A DNA stretch of 5,458 nt from DATFYI01 sp035315125 (GTDB taxonomy: Bacteria > Chloroflexota > Anaerolineae > Anaerolineales > Anaerolineaceae): positions 1 through 5,458 of the forward strand of contig DATFYI010000175.1 in the NCBI GenBank assembly GCA_035315125.1, given 5' to 3'. The notes under the pieces were generated by a model. That model saw only the letters and a program-made list of their open reading frames with translations, was not told the DNA's origin and searched no databases. How positions within the stretch are numbered: position 1 is the stretch's first letter; every line of letters starts with the position of its first letter. Of this stretch, positions 1 through 5,458 are shown one piece after another. The translations under genes and the position numbers were made by a program.

Positions 1-851
1 ACCAGGGTTTTAATGAGGACGGTTTAAAGGGTGTCCAGCTGATCCACGACAAATTGGGTTGGGATTTTACCTATACCGAGAATTGCCCCGCCGCTCAGCA
101 GGAGAACGTCCTGCGCCAGTATGCCCAGCAGGGATATAACCTGGTGATTGCCGATGGCTACGAATACTCCGATTCATTGAAAGCGGTTGCTCCGGACTTC
201 CCCAATACTATGTTCGCCATCATCAACACCGACGTCCCCGGCGCCAATATTGTTGGCACCAACTTCAAGTATGGTGAATTGGGCTACTTTACCGGTATGG
301 CCGCAGGTCTGATGACCAAGAACAATAAAATCGGCGTGGTCGCGGCTCAGAATGCTCCCCAGGTGACCGCCGATACCGATACCATGGTAACCGGCGCCAA
401 GTCCGTCAATCCCAATGCGGATGTCAACGTCTCCTTCGTTGGCTCCTGGGATGATGTGGTCAAAGGCCAGCAGGTTGTCCAGGCCCAGATCGATCGCGGC
501 GTTGATATTTTGATCATTGTGGGTGATTCCTTTACCCCACCGGCCATCAAACTGGCCCAGTCCAAGGGTATCAAAGTTATCGGCGGTTGGAGTGGTGATG
601 ATTACCACATTTCTCCCGATACCGTCATTACCAGCGGCGTTCAGAATGTGCCCAGCGTGTTCCTGGATCTGGCAACTCAACTCCAGAACGGAACCCTCAA
701 AGGCAACACTTCCTTTACCAGTGGCTTTGCCGAAGGCACTCAATATTTAGGACATTGGGGTGACTTCGTTCCTCAGGCTGTGCAAGACAAAGTTAACCAG
801 GCAGTGAAAGATTATATCGCCGGCAAATTAGACATTGGTGTAAAATTCTAA
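1..851 (+). CDS. BMP family ABC transporter substrate-binding protein (5' partial)
   Basis: Extracytoplasmic ligand-binding component of a BMP/Med/PnrA-type importer, a family whose characterised members bind purine or other nucleosides. The frame is open from the left edge (first full codon at 3) and gives 282 residues. Family members are usually about 340-380 aa, so the signal peptide, the lipobox and part of the first lobe are missing. Visible residues 1-10 (QGFNEDGLKG) match the early family segment resembling 'sFNqsayeGl'. Residues 49-57 (IADGYEYSD) and the following 'AVAPDFPNTMFAIIN' are the typical strand-helix-strand repeat. 'GSWDD' at 147-151 followed by 'DRGVDIL' at 164-170 is a strong family signature. 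The protein ends at a TAA at 849-851. A TTG at 54 could be mistaken for a start, but the homology continues upstream of it. Being first in the cluster and followed by a hairpin fits a component made in excess over the membrane subunits. The family call is secure; the ligand is inferred. Confidence 0.93.
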   Translation, partial: QGFNEDGLKGVQLIHDKLGWDFTYTENCPAAQQENVLRQYAQQGYNLVIADGYEYSDSLKAVAPDFPNTMFAIINTDVPGANIVGTNFKYGELGYFTGMAAGLMTKNNKIGVVAAQNAPQVTADTDTMVTGAKSVNPNADVNVSFVGSWDDVVKGQQVVQAQIDRGVDILIIVGDSFTPPAIKLAQSKGIKVIGGWSGDDYHISPDTVITSGVQNVPSVFLDLATQLQNGTLKGNTSFTSGFAEGTQYLGHWGDFVPQAVQDKVNQAVKDYIAGKLDIGVKF

Positions 852-865
852 TCATCCGATCGAGC

Positions 866-897
866 GTAAGGGTGCGGGGAATAACCCGCACCCTTAC
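866..897 (+). promoter_or_regulatory. Intercistronic 13-bp hairpin between binding protein and permease genes
   Basis: Bases 866-878 (GTAAGGGTGCGGG) and 885-897 (CCCGCACCCTTAC) are exact reverse complements around the 6-nt loop GAATAA. The stem starts 14 nt after the binding-protein stop and ends 27 nt before the permease ATG. No T-run follows (next bases CATATCAGC), so it is not a standard factor-independent terminator. In other binding-protein-dependent transport operons, hairpins here protect the upstream mRNA from 3' decay or partly attenuate transcription, so the binding protein exceeds the permeases. That role is inferred here; the hairpin itself is certain. Confidence 0.75.
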
Positions 898-913
898 CAT
901 ATCAGCATTGTCT

Positions 914-917
914 GGAG
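914..917 (+). promoter_or_regulatory. Ribosome binding site of first permease
   Basis: GGAG lies 7 nt before the ATG at 925 and just downstream of the hairpin, which leaves it unpaired. It supports ATG 925 as the start. A GTG at 921 is in another frame. Confidence 0.6.
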
Positions 918-924
918 CGTGTGA

Positions 925-2028
925 ATGTCAGAAAGTACAAGCAGTACGGCCAAACCGGTCAGCCAAAAAGCCTGGTCTAATTTCTCAATAATCAATATCG
1001 GATTGCCCATTTTATCCATCCTGGTTGCGCTGGGTATTGGGGCAATCGTTATCAAACTGCTGGGGTTTGAACCGCTGAAAGCTTACGCGGCCCTCTGGCA
1101 AGGTTCTTTTGGGAACCTGATGCAAACTTCCGAGACGCTTAAAACCGCCATTCCCCTGCTGTTGTGCGGTTTGGGTATTGCTTTTGCGTTTCAATCGGGC
1201 GCCTTCAATATTGGGGCGGTCGGGCAAATGTACGTCGGCGCCTTAGCCGCCGTGATTGTGGGGGGATTATTCCCCGATATGCAGCCGCTGTTGCACATTT
1301 TCCTGGCTACCCTGGCCGCCTTCCTGGCCGGCGGATTGTGGGCCTTGTTTCCGGCCTTTTTAAAGATCCGCTACGGCTCAAACGAAATTATCTCTACCAT
1401 ATTGCTGAACTATATCGGCATCTATCTGGTCGATTACATGGTGTCTGGGCCGATCAAGGCCCCCGGGCACATGGATAATCCTACTTCCTGGCCGGTGGTC
1501 AGCAACACCATGTATCCAATCTTGCTGCCGAAAACGCAATTACACGCCGGCTTTATTATTGCCATCGTCGCCATGTTTATCCTTTTTATCATCATGCACT
1601 TTACCACGCTTGGGCAAAGAGTACGGGTGGTTGGACAGAACCGTGAAGCAGCCCGCCACGCCGGTATTCGTGCCGAGCAGGTATTCTTGATGGCCTTCTT
1701 TTTCAGCGGCACATTGGCCGGTCTGGCGGGTGCATGTGAAATCCTGGGCTACCAGTCTCAACTGATCTCAGGTTTTGCTCCAACAACCGGTTATGACGCC
1801 ATCGCCGTGGCGTTGCTGGGCGGCTTTGAGCCCTTTATCGTCGGGTTATCAGCGCTATTTTTTGCAGGTCTTCAAACCGGAGCGATTGCCATGGAAGCCA
1901 TGGCAAGACTGCCCGCCCAGATTGCCGATCTGGTGCGGGTGCTGGCTATTTTAGCTGTTCTGGCGGCATCCTCTCCTAAAATTGTTGAGATTGCGCGAAG
2001 ATTGCAGGGAGAAGATCGGAAATGGTAA
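925..2028 (+). CDS. ABC transporter permease, BMP-type nucleoside importer (NupB/YufP-like)
   Basis: Inner-membrane channel subunit, 367 aa, of the BPD_transp_2 permease family. It is the longer of the two permeases, like Bacillus YufP (NupP) or lactococcal NupB. A short polar N-terminus (1-22) leads into hydrophobic segments at roughly 24-46, 74-90, 96-115, 123-145, 153-174, 208-226, 252-273, 290-318 and 334-349. Family motifs: 'SGAFNIGAVGQ' at 91-101 (typical G-x-FNIG-x-x-GQ), 'SNEIISTILLNYI' at 152-164, and the cytoplasmic loop 'GQNREAARHAGI' at 237-248, which should contact the ATPase (EAA-type loop). 'LLGGFEP' at 298-303 is the conserved late segment. The start at ATG 925 has GGAG 7 nt upstream. 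The 3' end overlaps the next gene by 7 nt, so the two channel halves are probably translationally coupled. The length is usual and nothing looks broken. The substrate is presumably a nucleoside or nucleobase, by family. Confidence 0.92.
   Translation: MSESTSSTAKPVSQKAWSNFSIINIGLPILSILVALGIGAIVIKLLGFEPLKAYAALWQGSFGNLMQTSETLKTAIPLLLCGLGIAFAFQSGAFNIGAVGQMYVGALAAVIVGGLFPDMQPLLHIFLATLAAFLAGGLWALFPAFLKIRYGSNEIISTILLNYIGIYLVDYMVSGPIKAPGHMDNPTSWPVVSNTMYPILLPKTQLHAGFIIAIVAMFILFIIMHFTTLGQRVRVVGQNREAARHAGIRAEQVFLMAFFFSGTLAGLAGACEILGYQSQLISGFAPTTGYDAIAVALLGGFEPFIVGLSALFFAGLQTGAIAMEAMARLPAQIADLVRVLAILAVLAASSPKIVEIARRLQGEDRKW
2006..2011 (+). promoter_or_regulatory. Ribosome binding site of second permease, inside the upstream gene
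   Basis: AGGGAG lies 10 nt before ATG 2022, within the last codons of the first permease. With the ATGGTAA overlap (2022-2028), it supports coupled translation of the two permeases and this start. Confidence 0.55.
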
Positions 2029-3080
2029 AAATCAAGTCTTTGCTTGCTCGTAATAGCGTCAGAAGCGTTTTAATCTTAATCGTGGTTCTATTGGTGATTG
2101 GCATCTTACTGATGATGGGCGGCGCCGGTACGCGCACCATCTTAAGCGGCATTCTCTCGATCCTGATCACACCGGAATTCGTCAAGGCTGCCCTGATGGC
2201 CTCCACTCCCTTGTTGATTGCGGCCCTGGGCGGTTTAATCAGCGAGCTGTCGGGTGTGTTAAATATGGCGCTCGAATCAATGATGCTGATCGGCGCTTTT
2301 GTGGCTTATACTGTTTCGGATCACGCCCAAAGCCCATGGGCCGGATTGGCGGCGGCCGCCCTGGCCGGTATGCTGGTCGGCTTGATCCATGCCTTTTTCA
2401 CGATTACGCTGCGTAGCAACCAGATCGTCAGCGCGGTGGCGCTTAACCTGTTTGCCCTGGCGGTTACCTCCTTGGCCTTCCGGGTCATTTATGCCAACGA
2501 AGCCTTTCAATTTGCCCCCGGTTTTAATGCGCTGCATTTTCCGATCTTAAGCGACCTGCCCTATCTGGGAATTGCCTTCTTCCAACACAACATCATCGTT
2601 TATCTGGCCTTGCTGTTAATACCGTTAGTCTGGTTTATCGTTTATAAGACCTCCTGGGGCCTGACGCTGCGCTCGGTCGGCGAGCACCCCATGGCGGCCA
2701 GCACGGTCGGCATTAATGTGAACCGGGTGCGTTATCTGGCCGTCCTGATCAGCGGCGCCATCGTTGGCATGAGCGGTTCTGCCCTGATCAGCGCATCCAA
2801 CCTGAACGCCTTCCAGGAAAATATCTCGGCCGGGCGCGGCTTTATCGCCTTTGCGGCGGTGGTGTTTGGCCGTTGGAACCCGATCGGCATTTTTCTGGGC
2901 ACAATTTTATTCGGGTTGGGAGACGCCCTGCAAATCCGCTTGCAGGCCTATGGCGTGCAGGTGCCCTACCAGTTGCTCGAGATGCTGCCGTATATCATTA
3001 CCCTGATTGCGCTAATTGCCTTCATGCGTAACGCACGTGGCCCGGCTGCCAGTGGTACGCCATTCACAGAAGAGGAGTAG
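2022..3080 (+). CDS. ABC transporter permease, BMP-type nucleoside importer (NupC/YufQ-like)
   Basis: Second channel subunit, 352 aa, paralogous to but clearly different from the first, as expected for heterodimeric BMP-type importers. A basic N-terminus (MVKIKSLLAR) precedes hydrophobic segments at about 14-32, 56-72, 80-98, 107-127, 135-155, 190-208, 236-258, 272-300 and 320-335. Diagnostic motifs are 'GVLNMALESMMLIGAF' at 78-93 (family NIGLEG-MLxGAF), 'SNQIVSAVALNLFA' at 132-145, the cytoplasmic coupling loop 'GEHPMAASTVGI' at 220-231 and 'GRGFIAFAAVVFGRWNP' at 271-287. All are typical of the YufQ/NupC half. The residue before 'NMALES' departs little from the usual NIGLEG, but the second G is S here. 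A soluble tail rich in P, G and E (340-352) ends at TAG 3078-3080. The last codons carry the ribosome binding site of the ATPase gene, whose ATG is 2 nt downstream. Confidence 0.92.
   Translation: MVKIKSLLARNSVRSVLILIVVLLVIGILLMMGGAGTRTILSGILSILITPEFVKAALMASTPLLIAALGGLISELSGVLNMALESMMLIGAFVAYTVSDHAQSPWAGLAAAALAGMLVGLIHAFFTITLRSNQIVSAVALNLFALAVTSLAFRVIYANEAFQFAPGFNALHFPILSDLPYLGIAFFQHNIIVYLALLLIPLVWFIVYKTSWGLTLRSVGEHPMAASTVGINVNRVRYLAVLISGAIVGMSGSALISASNLNAFQENISAGRGFIAFAAVVFGRWNPIGIFLGTILFGLGDALQIRLQAYGVQVPYQLLEMLPYIITLIALIAFMRNARGPAASGTPFTEEE
3071..3077 (+). promoter_or_regulatory. Ribosome binding site of ATPase, in the tail of the second permease
   Basis: AGAGGAG ends 5 nt before ATG 3083 and encodes part of the Glu-rich end of the permease. 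It is the strongest Shine-Dalgarno match in the window and fixes the ATPase start. This matters because the protein has an N-terminal extension before the first NBD. Confidence 0.65.
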
Positions 3081-3082
3081 TC

Positions 3083-4705
3083 ATGACAGACAATCATAAA
3101 CCAACCTATCCTGCTTCTGGCCTGGGCGCCCAAAACTATTCTAACGCAGACCGCCAGGTTGTTTTGGAACTTAAACAGATCGTGAAAAGATTCCCGGGCG
3201 TGCTGGCGAACGATCACGTCGATTTGAAAATATACTCGGGCGAAGTGCATGCTTTGCTGGGTGAGAATGGCGCCGGCAAATCGACTTTGATGAAAGTGGT
3301 TTACGGCCTCTATCAAAAAGATGAAGGCGAAATCATCGTGCGCGGCCAGCCTGCTGATATTCGTCACCCGCAGGATGCCATGGCCCTGGGCATCGGCATG
3401 GTGCACCAGCATTTCATGTTGATACCCAAAATCTCGATCATTGAAAATATTGTCTTAGGGTTGAAATCTAAACACTACCCGCTGCTCGACCTGAACCAGG
3501 CTGTCCAAAACGTGCAAAAACTGGCGGATGATTTTGGGCTTAATGCTCCATTGACCACCAAAGTAGGCGATCTGACCGTCGGCCAGCAGCAAAAAGTTGA
3601 AATTATCAAGGCCCTGCATCGCGGCGCCAAAATATTGATCCTGGATGAGCCCACCGCAGTGTTGATCCCCCAAGAAATCGAAGAATTGTTCAAGCTCGTC
3701 CAAAAACTGCGGGAAGACGGGGTCACGATTATTTTCATCACCCACAAACTTAAAGAGGTTCTAAAAGTTAGCGATCGGGTCACTGTCATGCGTCGCGCCC
3801 AGGTTATAAAAACCCTGGATACAGCTCAAACCAGCATTGCGGAGTTGGCTGAATTAATGGTCGGTAAAGCCGTCGATCTGACCATTGCAAAAGATCCCTG
3901 CAAAAGCGGAGAAGTCTATCTAAAAATTGAAGGCGCTTATGCTCGGGATGAGCTGGGCATCCAGAAATTAAAAAATCTTCACCTGGAATTAAAATCAGGG
4001 GAGATCCATGGCCTGGCCGGCGTGGATGGCAACGGGCAACAGACACTCGTCCAGGTGATGATGGGCCTGCGCCCGCTGGAAAAGGGCTTCATTATCTACC
4101 AGGGCAAAGATATCACCAGGCTGGATACGGCTACCCGTATTCTGGACGGTGTGGAGCATATCCCGGAAAACAGGCAGACCGAAGGCCTGGTGTTAACCAT
4201 GAGCATAACGGATAATTTGATGCTCGAAAATTTCGAGCGCCCGCCCTATGCCAGGAATGGCATCCGGCAGGTTAACGTCATGTATGAGCATGCTCAGGCG
4301 CTGATGGAAAAGTATGATATTCGCGCCCCTGACCCCAATGTGACAGCCAGTAAGCTGTCCGGCGGCAACCAGCAGAAAGTCATCCTGGCGCGCTCGTTGT
4401 GGTGCGACCCGCATATTTTGATCGCCATGCAGCCCACCCGCGGCCTGGATGTGGGGGCGGCCTCGTTTATTCACAAGCAAATTGTGGAAGCGCGCGATCG
4501 CGGTTGCGCTGTTTTGATTATTTCCTCCGAGCTGGATGAGATTATGGCACTCAGCGATGTGATCAGCGTGATCTTTGAAGGCCATATCGTCGAGACCCGT
4601 AAAACACCCGAAACGAACCTCAACCGCATCGGTTCTCTCATGGCAGGGTGTTCGCCAGACGAAGCGCCTGTTGGCCCGGCCGAGGAGATCACCTTCCTGA
4701 CTTGA
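3083..4705 (+). CDS. ABC transporter ATP-binding protein with two NBDs (NupA/YufO-like)
   Basis: Cytoplasmic energising subunit, 540 aa, carrying two fused nucleotide-binding domains as in sugar (RbsA/MglA) and nucleoside (NupA/YufO) importers. NBD1 (about 28-262): Walker A GENGAGKST at 60-68, Q-loop Q109 in MVHQHF, signature LTVGQQQ at 164-170, Walker B ILILDEP at 184-190 with catalytic E189, switch H221 in ITHKL. NBD2 (about 278-522): degenerate Walker A 'GVDGNGQQTL' at 313-322 without the GKS/T lysine, signature LSGGNQQK at 425-432, and degenerate Walker B 'ILIAMQPTRGLD' at 445-456, where Q450 replaces the catalytic Glu and the preceding Asp is Met. The switch His is replaced in 'ISSELDE' (480-486). 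Such asymmetry is normal for this family, so one competent composite ATP site is expected. Oddities: a polar extension of about 25 residues before NBD1, 'AVLIPQE' where 'AVLTPQE' is usual, and Thr instead of Ser in signature 1. No frameshift or truncation. Confidence 0.95.
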   Translation: MTDNHKPTYPASGLGAQNYSNADRQVVLELKQIVKRFPGVLANDHVDLKIYSGEVHALLGENGAGKSTLMKVVYGLYQKDEGEIIVRGQPADIRHPQDAMALGIGMVHQHFMLIPKISIIENIVLGLKSKHYPLLDLNQAVQNVQKLADDFGLNAPLTTKVGDLTVGQQQKVEIIKALHRGAKILILDEPTAVLIPQEIEELFKLVQKLREDGVTIIFITHKLKEVLKVSDRVTVMRRAQVIKTLDTAQTSIAELAELMVGKAVDLTIAKDPCKSGEVYLKIEGAYARDELGIQKLKNLHLELKSGEIHGLAGVDGNGQQTLVQVMMGLRPLEKGFIIYQGKDITRLDTATRILDGVEHIPENRQTEGLVLTMSITDNLMLENFERPPYARNGIRQVNVMYEHAQALMEKYDIRAPDPNVTASKLSGGNQQKVILARSLWCDPHILIAMQPTRGLDVGAASFIHKQIVEARDRGCAVLIISSELDEIMALSDVISVIFEGHIVETRKTPETNLNRIGSLMAGCSPDEAPVGPAEEITFLT

Positions 4706-4794
4706 GCAGTCTTGAGATTAGATGCATTAATAAGGGTTGATTTCCGGCCAGCCTGCATCTTTAGGATCGGTTGGCGTAATGGAAGGATTCACGG
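4706..4794 (+). promoter_or_regulatory. 89-nt spacer before amidohydrolase, possible weak internal promoter
   Basis: This is the largest gap between genes in the window. It holds no T-tracted terminator, so read-through from the transporter genes is plausible. A weak sigma70-like pair can be drawn: TTGAGC (4702-4707, overlapping the ATPase stop) and ATTAAT (4726-4731) with an 18-nt spacer. An alternative is TTGATT (4737-4742) with TAGGAT (4762-4767) at 19 nt. Neither is convincing. The hexamer CTTGAG occurs twice, at 4701-4706 and 4711-4716, of unknown meaning. Confidence 0.25.
4781..4786 (+). promoter_or_regulatory. Ribosome binding site of amidohydrolase
   Basis: GGAAGG sits 8 nt before ATG 4795 and decides the start. 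The nearby ATG at 4779 is out of frame, opens only 11 codons and has no good upstream site. Confidence 0.65.
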
Positions 4795-5458
4795 ATGAGC
4801 AGACTGCTATTTGAAAACATTCACACGCTGGCGACTTTCGATGAGCAGCGCCGGGTGCTTAAAAATGCCTGGATCACCCTGCAGGATAACCTGATTGAGG
4901 ATATGGGTACAGGTACATACCTGGGAGAAGCGGTTGACCAGCGCTTTGATTTGAGCAACTACGTTGTACTACCCGGCTTGGTTAACCTGCACCATCATTT
5001 TTTTCAGGCCTTGCTCAGGAATATCCCCACGCTGCAAGATGTATCGTTGTTTAGCTGGCTGCGCGATATGCAATTAATGATGGGGGAAGTGTGTGATGAA
5101 GATTTGTACGTCGCGACCAAAGTGAATGTGGCTGAGTTGCTGCTTTCGGGCTGCACGACTACCGTCGATCACAATTATCTACGAGCAACTTCCAGCTTGC
5201 ATCATGATACCTCCATACAAGCGACACAGGAAATGGGGATTCGTTACCACCACGCGCGTGGCAGCAACACCCAACGGCCCACAGGTTATGAAGAGGTAAC
5301 CGCCCATCTGGTCGAAGATGAGGATGACGCCCTGGCAGATATCGAGCGCCTGATAAAAACTTACCACGATCCGAGGCCGGGCGGCATGGTCAGGATCGTA
5401 AATGCCCCTGGTGCACCCTTTTCCAATTCGGAACGCTATTTTAAAGATAGCATTGGGC
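4795..5458 (+). CDS. Amidohydrolase, 8-oxoguanine deaminase-like (3' partial)
   Basis: Cytoplasmic metal-dependent hydrolase of the amidohydrolase superfamily (COG0402-type: 8-oxoguanine deaminase, hydroxyatrazine hydrolase AtzB, TrzN). 221 codons are visible; the family is about 450 aa, so roughly half is present and the frame is open at the right edge. A small N-terminal beta region (1-58) leads into the barrel. 'PGLVNLHHHFFQ' (60-71) contains the metal HxH pair, H66 and H68. 'SLFSWL' (84-89) and 'LLLSGCTTTVDHNY' (115-128) follow. 'HARGS' (153-157), 'VEDEDDALAD' (173-182) and 'TYHDP' (189-193) are hallmarks of the 8-oxoguanine deaminase branch, as I remember it. The remaining His and Asp metal ligands lie beyond the window. 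8-oxoguanine deaminase converts 8-oxoguanine to urate and ammonia, which fits the purine-type importer upstream. Other cyclic aminohydrolase substrates are possible; 'NAPGAPFS' (203-210) differs from the usual 'LAPCSPFS'. Family call strong, substrate moderate. Confidence 0.85.
   Translation, partial: MSRLLFENIHTLATFDEQRRVLKNAWITLQDNLIEDMGTGTYLGEAVDQRFDLSNYVVLPGLVNLHHHFFQALLRNIPTLQDVSLFSWLRDMQLMMGEVCDEDLYVATKVNVAELLLSGCTTTVDHNYLRATSSLHHDTSIQATQEMGIRYHHARGSNTQRPTGYEEVTAHLVEDEDDALADIERLIKTYHDPRPGGMVRIVNAPGAPFSNSERYFKDSIG

Noticed and set aside
174..743. 189-codon open frame on the minus strand opposite the binding-protein gene
   Set aside because: The plus-strand frame is a clear BMP-family protein. 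The antisense translation is low-complexity, rich in Gly, Asp, Ile and His, as expected from the complement of a coding frame.
54..851. TTG at 54 as the start of the binding protein
   Set aside because: The frame stays open to the left edge and residues upstream of 54 (QGFNEDGLKG) carry family homology, so the gene is truncated by the window.
866..897. Hairpin as a standard intrinsic terminator ending the transcription unit
   Set aside because: No T-tract follows, and the next gene belongs to the same transporter, so an attenuating or stabilising role is more likely.
2966..3412. 148-codon minus-strand frame spanning the permease-ATPase junction
   Set aside because: It covers two well-supported plus-strand genes, including Walker A, and its translation resembles no family I know.
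4493..4502. CGCGATCGCG palindrome containing the HIP1 core GCGATCGC, suggesting a cyanobacterial host
   Set aside because: HIP1 is informative only when highly repeated. I noticed a single copy here.
4720..4760. Inverted repeat AGATGCA / TGCATCT as a terminator after the ATPase
   Set aside because: Only 7 bp with a 27-nt loop and a run of just three T's after it; too weak to call.
4779..4814. 11-codon out-of-frame ORF overlapping the amidohydrolase start, as a leader peptide
   Set aside because: It has no good ribosome binding site, and GGAAGG, which would serve the main ATG, overlaps its start. Likely chance.

Overview
The window holds one co-directional (+ strand) cluster of five genes, cut at both ends. 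It encodes a BMP/Med-family (nucleoside or purine) ABC importer followed by a metal-dependent amidohydrolase of the 8-oxoguanine deaminase type. Base composition looks moderate (slightly GC-rich by eye) and uniform. No mobile element, RNA gene or CRISPR array is visible. The host cannot be fixed from this sequence; an anaerobic or environmental bacterium, for example of the Chloroflexota, is a guess from general resemblance only.

Layout: 1-851 is the C-terminal ~80% of the substrate-binding protein, with its signal peptide and lipobox outside the window. Bases 866-897 form a perfect 13-bp inverted repeat with a 6-nt loop and no T-tract, placed between the binding-protein gene and the membrane genes. 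925-2028 and 2022-3080 are the two permeases, overlapping by 7 nt. 3083-4705 is the double ATPase, 2 nt downstream. An 89-nt gap (4706-4794) precedes the amidohydrolase (4795 to beyond the right edge, 221 codons visible).

Working model: the extracytoplasmic binding protein captures a purine-type ligand, the two different permeases form the channel, and the tandem-NBD ATPase drives import from one functional and one degenerate ATP site. The amidohydrolase would then deaminate the imported base in the cytoplasm (8-oxoguanine to urate is the best-supported family reaction). The transporter assignment is strong. The substrate, and the link between transport and deamination, are inferred from gene adjacency.

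I see no wholly new system here. The most interesting points are the possible dedicated uptake-and-deamination module for an oxidised purine, the intercistronic hairpin, and departures from remembered family consensus in the amidohydrolase.
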